Shown here: positions 35,838 to 46,299 of the stretch, one piece after another | How positions within the stretch are numbered: the stretch's first letter is position 1 | Layout of the letters: each line of letters opens with the position of its first letter | Assembly: GCF_000972845.2 (NCBI RefSeq) | Contig: NC_040020.1 | Location: 2,604,669-2,668,668 of the forward strand | Source of the DNA: Larimichthys crocea | Taxonomy: Eukaryota > Chordata > Actinopteri > Sciaenidae | DNA: 64,000 nt | Direction of reading: 5' to 3' | Notes under the pieces: model-generated | Told to the model about the DNA's origin: nothing | Databases searched by the model: none | Seen by the model: the letters and a program-made list of their open reading frames with translations, nothing else | Made by a program: the position numbers and the translations under genes

Positions 35838-36306
35838 ATGCTGAAGGTAGTATTTGTGCTTGGATTCCTCCTGAGCCTCGCTCTGGCTCAGCCTGTAAGT
35901 GTATCATTCTCACAGTATCAATTTATGTTGATATCATTACTATTATTGTAATAGTACAATGTAGACAATATCAAGCGTCTCACTTGTGAATTTTCTACAG
36001 ATGGAGGAGGCCCACAAATGACTTGCTCGGTCAAGCTCTGACTCAGGCTCTAATGAGGTGAGTGTTTTCTTGATCCTCAACATTCGACACCTGGATGATA
36101 ATTATTGTAAAGTTCTTTAGAAACTGTTCTGCTGTATTTGACAATGAGCGTTTCTGATTTTCTTGAAGCGCACCACCTCCAACGCAGTGTCCCCAAATCT
36201 ACAGTTCTTCTTGCAGCTGTTGACGTTGCTCCTCCAGACTACTACAACTACTGCAGCTCCAACGACAACTGCTGCACCTACTACTACTACAACTGCAGCA
36301 CCATAA
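35838..36306 (+). pseudogene. Array member P6: inverted copy of P5 with a premature stop
   Basis: Exons by homology: 35838-35894, 36001-36057, 36169-36306. The signal exon encodes the same peptide as P5. The second exon reads MEEAHK and then TGA (36019-36021) where P5 has CGA (Arg), a C-to-T change at a CpG. Translation would stop after 25 residues. Downstream, the last exon still encodes the Thr/Ala tail in frame but lacks six codons compared with P5. Splice sites, TATA and poly(A) signal (36485-36490) are intact. This is a young pseudogene, or possibly a segregating null allele of this haplotype. Confidence 0.8.
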
Positions 36307-36499
36307 ATCCAGTGAATGAAAAACAGGAATGAATGACATAGATTTTTACCATCAGCCTTGTTTTGTGTCAGTTTTTCATACTGTTTTTCTTTTCATAACT
36401 TTTCCTTTTCCAATATAGTGATGTTTTCTTTTCTTGTTCATGCTCAGTTAAACATGTGGATCAAAACCACTGTATTATCTGCTAAATAAACTTAATACA

Positions 36500-39040
36500 T
36501 GCAAAAATAATGAAGCAAATATGTTTGTTTGTCTCCATACTGTATGTATGTATGTCAACATTATTATTTTTATTATTATTATTATTATTTTTAAAGCTGT
36601 TTAGAAAGTTGAATATCTTAGAACAGACAGACAGAGACAAAGGACATGCAGAGAGCATAGAAACAGGATGGAGTGGCGCTTCTGGTAAATGGCGAACATG
36701 CATGTGCTGGGGACCTGTTGCTGCCAACAGTGGAACAAAAGCACTATGATCGCTTGACCCTATGGGGGTCCCAGACATGCTTTAAGCTTAAATTTTTTTT
36801 TGACGAGACATTAAAATAAATAGACACTAAAATACATAACAGAAATCAAAACATAACACAGTAAGTAAAAGTAGGAAAAAGCACCAAACAGGCTAATTCC
36901 AGATTTATTTGTTTTCTACCTGTAATTAGAATCATTACTGCATGTTGGTAGGTCCTTACTTCCACTTGTTCCACACTTAATGCAAGTAAACAAATAATTT
37001 GTTACTTATGAAACACCCAACGCTGTTGTATTATATTACTTTTAACAGTGACAAAGTAATATAACATGTAATATATAGGAATTTGGTAATATTACTGCAT
37101 TTACTGTGTTTACCACTGTTTATTGCCTGTTTTTTTTTACATGGCAGAGAAAGAAGAGGCTCATGTGAGAGAGGAGCGAGAGGGAGAGCATCAGAAGTGG
37201 CGACAACATGAAGATCCAGAATATTTTTAATACAGACCCTGTGAATTAAGGATTTATTCAAACCTAATGAGAATTGACCTTAGTTAGTGAAAAAACTAAC
37301 CAGTTGTTATGATGAAGGTTTTTGCCTCTGTGTGTTTGTGTGTCTGTCAGTCTCTGTCGATTCTGCATATGGGAGGTCGAATAGCTGGTCCTCTGGTGAG
37401 ATCAGAAAAACCCGGAGCTGAACACGCTCACAATCATGAAGATGACAGTGAAGTCCACCAACACTGCATCCTATCACCATAATCAGGAACACTGTATCTG
37501 ATGCTGTGAAAACATTCAGATTTCCAAGATCAACAATTTCTCAGGACCTGAAGTGGGAGTCCAACACAGACACCATCATCAAAAAGGCCCAGCAGAGGAT
37601 GTAGACCATCATTACAGTCGCCTGTGCATCCATCACTGTCTAGTTTGGATCTGCCACCAAACAGGACAGGAAAAGACTACAAGGGACAGTCGGGACTGCA
37701 GAGAAGGTCATTGGTGCCAACCTACCCACAGTTCAGGACTTTGACATGTGCAGTTAGGAAACAGACAGGAAACATCACTGTGTATCCATCACACCCCAGA
37801 CACAACCTGTTCCAGCTTCTCGCCTCTAGGAGGTGCTACAGATCACCATATCCCAGACACCCAGCCTGAGGAACACTCAAACATCCACTGTACCTGTAAA
37901 CTATTTAATCTCACTATTTAATTTTTTCTTGTTCTTTAAACGTGTAAACATCATCACACCCAACCTACAAATGCTGTTCATATACTGTCATATCACACAC
38001 ACATCATGTATATAAAGCAACCTGCTAGATAAATTATATTTTTTTAGCAGCCTTTGCACTCACACATTGCACTGTTGGCTTATTTTATCTGTACATAACA
38101 GTTTAATGTTTATGTTTACCTATCAAGCGTGTTGTCCTTACATTGAGCTGTATTTATGGCAAAGTAAAACCAAAGTTGAATTACACATACACATGTACCA
38201 ATGAAAGTGATTCTTTCTGATTATGTAGAAATTGAATTATCAAATATCAGACGACTACTATGGAGTAGTAACCGTTTGCTCACCTATTGAATGAATGAAT
38301 GAATTGCAAAGATTTACTTGTTTTTGTTGTTGTTGTTGTTTTTGCCCTGCCATGTAATTAAAACATAAAATTTAATCATGGGTCTATGTGTTGATAATCT
38401 GAACTTATTTGTTTGAACTCATAATTGGCAGTTCCTTTAAATCGAGAAAAAAAGCCATTTCAAAACACAACTGGGCACAATTTTAGTCTGAATTAACTAA
38501 ATCAAACTGGGAATATATCAAATTATGATGATCTCAGTAACTACAGCAGTCACCTTGTATTGTATGTGACAAAAGTCACATGACAAAGGTGAAGCTGTGA
38601 AGAAGCTGCAACTGCAGACTGGACTGGAGAGCCTGAGAGCTGGTTATATACTGGTTATAGTGGATCAGTGTCCCCAAGGATTGTATTTGTTATTCTTAAT
38701 CTTAATGTAAGAGTAATTTTAATACATTTACAACTATTTTGTAGTAGGGTACTACAAATACATGCCTATAAGATGCAAACTATTTTGCTGTTGAGATGTT
38801 TCCAATGCAAACTCCTTGTTTTTGCCTGAATACATTGATAAAAATAAAATTTCTCATATTTGTATCATCAAGCTACTGTCTCATACTGACTGCAGTCCTC
38901 ACAAGACAGGCACAGACTCAGAGATGTTAGGAAACAGTGAATGTGTTGAAGCTATCTAATCATTTCTATGATGCTCATATTTCTACACAGCTTCATTATG
39001 TTTACCATATCAGAAAAAAACATATTTGCCACACAATTTT
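36500..39040. other. Interval between P6 and P7, mostly LINE debris
   Basis: (TTA)n at about 36559-36592, the LINE remnant at 37310-38200, and otherwise AT-rich sequence. No gene recognised. Confidence 0.45.
37310..38200 (+). mobile_element. LINE remnant, C-terminal reverse transcriptase region and 3' tail
   Basis: Across several frames one reads SQDLKWESNTDTIIKKAQQRM, then ATKQDRKRLQGTVGTAEKVI and 'GANLPTVQDF', then 'NLFQLLASRRC'. This order is typical of the extreme C-terminus of teleost non-LTR elements. It is followed by a 3' tail with 'ttgcactgttggcttatttt'. Frames are interrupted repeatedly, so it is inactive. Confidence 0.7.
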
Positions 39041-39189
39041 CATTGTAGGTGTTTATTTAGCAGATACTACGTCCACATATTTAATCAAACGTGAATTAAA
39101 CAATCGTAAAATAATTGGTTGACACAAAACGTGATGTTAAAATTCAGCGTCATTCAAAACTGGCTGTCATATCTTTTAAATTTCAGATT

Positions 39190-39697
39190 TTATGGTGCTG
39201 CAGTAGTAGTAGTAGTTGCAACAGTAGTAGTAGTAGCTGCAGTGGTGGTTGTAGGTGCAGCAGTAGTTGTCGCTGTAGTAGTTGTAGCTGCAGTAGTAGT
39301 TGTGAGGAGGTTGTAAAACAGTTGGAACAACTGGAATCGCTGTTGTGCAGACAACCCACCGAAGCCACCCTGCAAAAAAAATCAGAAACACTCATTGTCA
39401 AATGTACAGCAGAGGAGTTTCTATAGAATTTCACCATGATTATCATTCAGGTGTGTTGAATGTTGAGGATGAAGAAAACACTCACCTCGTTAGATCCTGA
39501 GTTAGAGTCAGACCGAGCAAGTCGTTTGTGGGCCTCCTCCATCTGCAGAAAATCCACAAGTTACAAATTTAACATTGTCAACATACTATTACAATAATAG
39601 TGAGAACAGCAGATCGATACTGTGACAATGTTACACTTACAGGATGAGCCAGAGTGAGGCTCAGGAGGCATCCCAGCACAAGTACTACCTTCAGCAT
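39190..39697 (-). CDS. Array member P7: Thr-rich mini-SCPP with Gly-rich lead
   Basis: Spliced CDS, phase 0: 39697-39641, 39542-39486, 39369-39190; 97 residues. Signal exon MLKVVLVLGCLLSLTLAHP. Second exon MEEAHKRLARSDSNSGSNE with S-N-E. Last exon GGFGGLSAQQRFQLFQLFYN, then LLTTTT and Thr/Ala repeats ending TTTTTAAP and TAA. TATA at 39912-39919, poly(A) signal at 39052-39057. The 'QLFQLFYNLL' block corresponds in position to NLQFFLQLL of P4/P5. Last member of the array towards odam. Confidence 0.75.
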
Positions 39698-39841
39698 GTT
39701 TGCAGTGATCACACCTGTTGAAAAGAATAATAATAAGACTTGCTCAGATGAACGGCTTTTCCAAAATATCAGCAAAATCATAATAGAAAACTCCCACAGA
39801 AAAAAAAACATAAAGAAAAGATTCTTACTTTCAAGTCTTCA

Positions 39842-39919
39842 CGACTTCAGCAGATGGTCTCGTAGATGATCGAGGAGGTTGTTGGAGTGTTTCTCTGAGT
39901 GCTGGGCTCTCCTTATATA
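39842..39919 (-). promoter_or_regulatory. TATA box and 5' UTR exon of P7
   Basis: TATATAAG at 39912-39919 (minus), then the shared leader ending GACTTGAAA before gtaaga. Confidence 0.7.
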
Positions 39920-40248
39920 CACTTACAGGAGCGGATGTCATCACATCAGCATGCAGCATTGTTAGGAAATTGCAAATATTAGGAAATCTTCTCCACATTT
40001 TCAAGGTGTGACTAATTCTCTGAGATGGAAACCACAGCTGGACTGTTTGATATGTAGCATTCATTTAAGAGCTCATATCGTTATAATGTACTATAATCCA
40101 ATCGTCTTTAATTCAAATCTATATATTAATTATAGCATGGTCATAAAACATTTTATATTGTCACTGTTGCAGAGGTTTACCTGTTTATTCTCCACCCATA
40201 CACATTAGTACATCTGGACGTAGATGCCACACTTGGATATACCTGGTC

Positions 40249-40334
40249 TTATGGTTACAAATCAGGTGACTAAGTGGCTAAGGCAGGTAACAGGCAACAC
40301 CCAAAAGAAGCACGCACTTCTTTTTGCCTCCTAT
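40249..40334. repeat. 86-bp perfect direct repeat, copy 1
   Basis: Identical by eye to 40639-40724 over 86 bases, from 'ttatggttacaaatcagg' to 'tttttgcctcctat'. The two flank the broken signal-exon copy. Confidence 0.9.
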
Positions 40335-40341
40335 AGTTTTA

Positions 40342-40638
40342 GTGTCTCAATGTTCGATGTGTGATATAAGTATCAATGCATAATGTGCCCTTCACATACT
40401 TGTACAGCACAGGTGAGTGGTAGAGCTGATACAGTAAGGGAAGAAATGTTAGGTCCGGTTTATTTTCAGACCTAAGTTTAATATTTATGATTTGCAGGTT
40501 CTTCAAGTGAAATGCAGCTCTTGTGTGTCATCGTTTTACTTTTGATGATAAAAAAATATAAATGGCTATATATATATATTCTTTGGGATGACCCTAAAAA
40601 ATGTATGTTGTTCTTTGTTGCTCTTTCTCTTCGCAGGA
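40342..40638 (+). pseudogene. Broken upstream copy of promoter, exon 1 and signal exon of the His/Gly-rich gene
   Basis: From 'gtgtctcaatgttcgatgtg' onwards this duplicates 40986-41277: TATA-like 'gatataag', leader exon ending GTACAGCACAG before gtgagt, and a signal exon starting ATGCAGCTCTTGTGT at 40512. The copy lacks 34 bp between two TTACTTTTG direct repeats. This removes the end of the signal peptide, its donor and part of the intron. The acceptor 'cgcag' survives, but the 86-bp repeat follows instead of the next coding exon. It cannot splice as its parent does. Confidence 0.8.
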
Positions 40639-40724
40639 TTATGGTTACAAATCAGGTGACTAAGTGGCTAAGGCAGGTAACAGGCAACACCCAAAAGAAG
40701 CACGCACTTCTTTTTGCCTCCTAT
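40639..40724. repeat. 86-bp perfect direct repeat, copy 2
   Basis: See 40249-40334. It starts directly after the 'gcagga' acceptor of the broken copy. Confidence 0.9.
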
Positions 40725-41149
40725 TGTTTTACTTGCTGCTAATACCTCCCGAAAAACTAGCACAATAATTTGAAAATCATCTAAAGAAGTCTCTATTTCA
40801 AGATTTTCTTTTATTTTCTTTCATAATCATTAATAATTGCTCCCAAACATCATTGCTGTCTTTGGTTCCTGTTGCTAAGAACAGGGATCAAAGTCAAGAA
40901 AACATTAGCTAACAATGCGTGAAGTAATTTCTGTTTTGAACATCATTAAGTGTGACTAATGTGTCATTTTGACAGATGAGTGATGTGTCTCAATGTTCGA
41001 TGTGTGATATAAGTATCAATGCATGATGTGCTCTTCACATACTTGTACAGCACAGGTGAGTGGTAGAGCTGATACAGTAAGGGAAGAAATGTTTGGTCTG
41101 GTTCATTTTTGGAGTTTAATATTTATGATTTGCAGGTTCTTCAAGCGAA

Positions 41150-44028
41150 ATGCAGCTCTTGTGTATCACCGCTTTACTTTTGTCAGCAGTAGCTGCTCAG
41201 GTGAGTATTACTTTTGATGATAAATATATATTCTTTGGGATGACCTTAAAAACCTTTGCTGTTCTTTCTCTTAGCAGGATGAAAAATTTCAGCCTGGTGA
41301 TAATGAGCAGTCAGTCACAGAAGCCCCGGAAGATGGTGATGAATGGTCAGGTGGAAATTGGCCACAATGGAACTCTGACCACCCAGTATGGGTATGTGTC
41401 TTTCAAGTCCTATAGTTAATATTATTAAATTAAGATGACATGGAGATAATTCATGAGTCTTTTACTTTCTTGTTTGTGGTAGACACATGAGATGCCCCCC
41501 GGGTTCCAAAACAGGCCCACTGGAAGACCAGGAAATGGAAACCCACGGGAACCACGGGAACCCATGAAAGGGACTGACCGCCGACCGGGGAGACCTCAAG
41601 GTCCTCCTCGAGGCAAAAGACAGGTATTTACCACAACTTTCTTATCCAGTTTGGCAGATACATTAACAGAGTTTAGGTTTGTAAATGTTTTTGTTCATGT
41701 TAGTTCATGTCTGTTAACCTGTTGCTTATATTAACCACAAATTGTTTAATGTGTTAAGAAGGTGTTGGAGGGCATATTCTATAACTTCTGCTTTCCCGTG
41801 TCTTATTTTCTGTTTAGAAAAGAGCCTGTAGATAAATGGCTTGTGTGTTGTGTTGGTTGGTAATGAAGATGCCGAGACAGAGGATCTCTTTGGGGATTAC
41901 CTTGGTTGATCCTTTTAGTTAACTTACCACAACTCTAATCTAGCTGTGTCTATAGTGTCACACATTATTCGTCAGTAATAAAAATAATATGTTGAAATCT
42001 TAATAATACTCTACAGGTACAGACAGATATTGTGATACTCGGGGAACAAAGTGTAGGCTAAGCAATAAACTGCGATTGATATAGAATGAGAAAAAAACAG
42101 CTGTTACATTATGTTTTACACTGTTACACTAAGCTATATAAAAATCATCTCGTGGCTCCATATTTCATTTCAGAAAAAAAGAAATACTTCCCAGAATGTC
42201 AGCCTATTTCTTTAATATTTGCATGAAACAATATACAGTGGTTATCGAGGCTTTAGCAACATACACTGGCGGTTTAGTCACTTTATCTTTTGCTTCATAC
42301 AGTTTCCTGATTTCGCATCTGGAGTCCCTCATCCTGGACCTATGGGGCATTCTGGGAGACCTTCAAGAGGTAATGGGTGGCCCAACAAGAACCCCAGTCC
42401 AATGGTGAGCTCACACTTACAATGCAGTGGCACAATAACTGTGATGGAATTAAAATTCCTAGAATACATTGGATCATATAAGAAATATCAACAGTATATA
42501 ATATTATACAGTATAACATAAGGGCCAATTGTAACAAACATGATTTGACTTTTCATTGTATGTCTGTTACCTTTGTCTTTTATTGTGAAGCACTATTAGA
42601 TGGCTGCTTTCATAAGCATCCAAACTAAATTGATAATGTTCTGAATTATTATAAAATATGACATACAACTATTTCTTTCTTGTTTCAGGTGCTTTCTCCT
42701 GTTTTCAAGGTAGGCCCACTGTTATTTCTCTGTGTCATATTAATAATTTATTTTTTCCAGAACAGTTGGCATAAACTGTAACTTTCTCATATTTCTTGTT
42801 CATTTTCAGGTTGACAACGTGACATTTCAGGTAATAATGAGTAGACAAAATGTTTTTTATATAAAATATACTTTAGCCTACATTTGACATGACACACTTT
42901 AGTGAATATTACAGTTTGTCAATGTTGCTCTCATCCATAGAACGTCACTGATGTAACCCTGAAGGAGGTAAATTATATGATTTCAATTTTATTGAGGAAT
43001 TATTCACTTTAAGTTGTAAATTACACCGTCTTATGAATGGTTATGGTTTCACTGACTGTCGGCATGAAAATCTTGCAGGGGGAGAACGTATTCCTGAAGC
43101 CAATGGTAGGTGATTCAGTTTTTAAGTGTTGAATGTTTTAAAAGTTTTATCACGGTTTAAGAATCAGAACACTTTAAAGATCAATAAATAGTAATGACTG
43201 GCAACATATTCACAGCATGGTGGAAGAGGACATCATCATCATCATCATAGAGTAAGAAATTTAATTTTACTCACAGAATCAGCAGAAAAACTATGAATAT
43301 TATTGTCGTTATTAATGGATATAAATGACTGGTAATCTATCCACAGCATGGTGGAAGAGGACCTCATCATCACATGGTATAAAAATTAATTTAACTACTT
43401 TTAATAATTGTTACAGTATCACTCAGATAGTTTATTTTTTGCTGTTACTTGTTTTACAGGGAGGAAAACACAGTCCTCCAGAGAACGGGGTATACTGGCT
43501 CTTTATTTTCTAAATCATTTGATGGTTTGCACAGAATTAACTTGAATTTATTTTTAAGACAGCTGTCTTTTAATTTTTCCTTCTCTTTATTTCAATTGCA
43601 GCAATATGTGAAGCTCATCTACAACTCCACAGAGCCGGTAAGCTCCTCGCCCAGAGATGACATCTGTGCTTACTCTACATTATTTGTTGTCTGTGTATAA
43701 TAATTATAATAATTTCTCTTTTCTTCTGAAGAACACTGTCTCTGTTGAGTTTGGGGTTGTGAAACCTGTAAGTACAATAACATTTGTCTAAATCTATCTT
43801 TTTATTGTTGGTATGTGCTTATTTAATCATCAAGTTCTATTTTCTTTTCTATCAAACAGTGATATTAAGCACATGATATGACATCCTCTCTAATAACAAG
43901 GATTCAAAGTTTTCCTTCTAATATTTTACAACTTTTATGATATCTCTAACATGTGTTTAGCTTGTGTAATTAATCGAAATACATTTCTTATTTTCAAAAT
44001 GAAGCTTGGTGAGACAGGCGGGAAATAA
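41150..44028 (+). CDS. His/Gly/Pro-rich SCPP-like secreted protein with 14 short coding exons
   Basis: Spliced CDS, phase-0 introns: 41150-41200, 41278-41391, 41483-41623, 42303-42404, 42689-42709, 42810-42830, 42941-42967, 43079-43105, 43216-43251, 43347-43376, 43460-43489, 43602-43637, 43732-43767, 44005-44028; 231 residues. Signal peptide MQLLCITALLLSAVAAQ. Next come an acidic exon with TEAPEDGDEW, an Arg/Pro/Gly exon ending PPRGKRQ (possible proprotein convertase site), a Pro/Gly exon, then nine micro-exons of 7-12 codons. Two duplicated micro-exons carry HGGRGHHHHHHR and HGGRGPHHHM. N-glycosylation sequons occur at NVT (twice) and NST. TATA-like sequence at about 41006-41011, leader exon ending GCACAG at about 41055, poly(A) signal at 44273-44278. 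Very short phase-0 exons and the position next to odam fit an SCPP; scpp5 or scpp9 are possible names that I cannot confirm. An extra exon between 41624 and 42302 is possible. Confidence 0.7.
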
Positions 44029-44511
44029 TCCAGAAGAAGTTTACTCACGACTATCAAAGGTGATTGCACAATGCTACTTAAGTTTAATTATACGATTGGA
44101 AGTTTGTTGATTGCTGCTAAACACACTTTTTTTTGTCAGGAAGACACCAACAGTTTCAAGTTTGATGATGAAGAAACTTTAAAGAAGATTATGTTTTTCT
44201 TTGTTGTGGCTTTGTCTGCAAAATCAATCATGTAATCTGGAATTTTCCTGTAAAATTCTATCTGCATACCACAATAAAATTCTCAGACAAATGACTTTGG
44301 CAAAGTTTTTTATTCGACATAAAAGCGAGGAGCAGATTCCTGAAAATGAGTTTCAATGTAATATAAAAAGGATTGAGTACAAACAGATTTCATCTGGGGA
44401 GACTCGCACACTCCAGTGCACTTTGCACAAGAATGAGCAACAGTGGCCAAACAGTGACGAAATTATTAATTTTTTTCCTGATCATCTTGTTGTTATTTCC
44501 AAAAATGAGAT

Positions 44512-46290
44512 CTAAGGCTCGAACAAGAAGGGGAAGTTGGAGTGACCCTGGAGAAACGTGAACAAAAAACCAATTAAACGGTAAAACTGAACTGAAACCA
44601 AAGTTTGTGTGAGGGCATACGCACATTAACACTTTAAAACTTGAGTATCGTATATATAAAATCTTACCTCATCAATCCCTGGACCAGATGCATCACCACG
44701 AGGATCAGGAGGAATCGTAGTAGACTCTTTCTGTGTCCCCATTGGCCATGTCTGATATAGACAGAGAGTTACAAAAACACAGAAATTAGACTTAACTGGT
44801 GTTTCTTTCCCTTTCCCTGGTTTTACTGGTGAAATGATAGAAATGAAGAGGTTAGTCTATGTAGTGGACTCACTCTTTCTGTTTGCACCTTAGGCTGGGA
44901 AGCTTGCTGAAATGGGAAGATATGCATGAAAGTTATATTACAATAGTAACATATTTTGTATATATTAAGTGTTTAATAAAATCCTTTAGATGTGGACATT
45001 AAAAGATAACAAAATAAAATAAACAGAACTGAAATGAAATGAACTGAGGTAACTTCATTTCTGTGGTCAATAAGGCAGACAGTCAAAATTGCTTCACAGT
45101 TGCCGCACATGATTCAACATCTGCCGCTGTGTTATTAGCATTCAGTCTTGTCTTTAGTCATCATAGACTGCTGCATCAGCTCTTAACCTTAGTTCAAAGT
45201 GGCAGAGCTCTTTAACATCAACGTCATCTTGCATCCTCACCTGCAGGGGGAGCTGTGGTCTCTGTGTGGTTCTCTCCAGGGTTTGCTGCTGACCGTTGTT
45301 GGGCTGCAGCACTGCATTGTTCCTCTGCTGAGGATATGTGCCGTAAGAAGGCATAAAGTAAGAGAAGCCCTGTGGATGATAGAATCAAGTTAAATTTTGA
45401 AGGGAGATATTGAAGTTAGCACACAGGGCAATATGTTTTACTTCATACCTGCTGCCTGGGAAACTGAGGAAATCCATAAGCCGGGTACTGGAAATGTGGA
45501 AACATCTAAAAGGACATTTAAAACAATTATTCATTTCTCCATATGACTGTGAGGAGTCTTGCAGCAGAGTGATAACACAAAACAAATAGACATCACTGTT
45601 ATCTTAATGCTGTTTATCTGTACCTGAACAGGGTTTTGGGCCTGCTGAGGGACATTAGGAGCATTTGGGTCCACTGGACCCCCAAGCTGCTCTTGCTGGC
45701 CATTGGGAACAAACATAGGTGTAAATGGGTTGCCCTGGTTGGGCAGAAACAGCTGAGGCCCCTGAGGACTGAAAGGACCGGCCATTTGAGGGTTCAGGTT
45801 CACCACTTGTGGAGTGAGCAGCACCTCAGGCTGCTGCTGCTGCAGCACATACTGGGGTAATAATGAAGACGCCTGGAGAAGAAGGGAGTTGGTTCAGTTT
45901 GCATACTTGATCTGATGAATGCACATAGTATTAGTGGTAACAGACTTCCAGTACCTGTGCTTGTCCAAGAGCTGCCAGAGTTAGTCCATTCAGTCTCAGG
46001 ATCTGAACATACATAAAAATGTAGACATATTATATACTTAATCTGGTAATATTATTCCTGAATGAAGGGTGTTTGCAACCAACAAGTTTTGACAGATATT
46101 TACCTCATTGCTGTTGCTTGCAAGAATTCCAATCTGCACCTTTGAAACATTAAAAACATTTAACACATGTTAATCTGCCATTTTTAATACGATATGAGAA
46201 TACTGTAGAAAAACAGAGGTGTTAACTCACTGGAAGACCAAAGCTTGTCCTGAATAGACAGACCAACAGAAGGGAAGTTTGGAGCTTCAT
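44512..46290 (-). CDS. odam: Odontogenic ameloblast-associated protein
   Basis: Spliced CDS, phase-0 introns: 46290-46231, 46139-46104, 46002-45955, 45872-45624, 45505-45449, 45369-45241, 44906-44874, 44751-44668, 44547-44512; 243 residues. Signal peptide MKLQTSLLLVCLFRTSFG. The next exons read ILASNSNE and ILRLNGLTLAALGQAQ, like the SASNSNELL...LNNGQL block of tetrapod ODAM. Then come LLPQYVLQQQQ, a long Pro/Gln exon, MFPHFQYPAYGFPQFPRQQ and FSYFMPSYGTYPQQR, and a last exon ending FLFEP. ODAM is a P/Q-rich SCPP secreted by maturation-stage ameloblasts and junctional epithelium; in fish it is expressed by the inner dental epithelium. The exon before last contains PDPRGDASG, an RGD. Poly(A) signal at 44310-44315, so its 3' end abuts that of the plus-strand neighbour. 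Confidence 0.82.
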
Positions 46291-46299
46291 GATGTCTTA

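Noticed and set aside
40512..40742. 76-codon frame starting with a signal-like MQLLCVIVLLL
   Set aside because: It is the broken duplicate of a signal exon read through into intron and repeat sequence.
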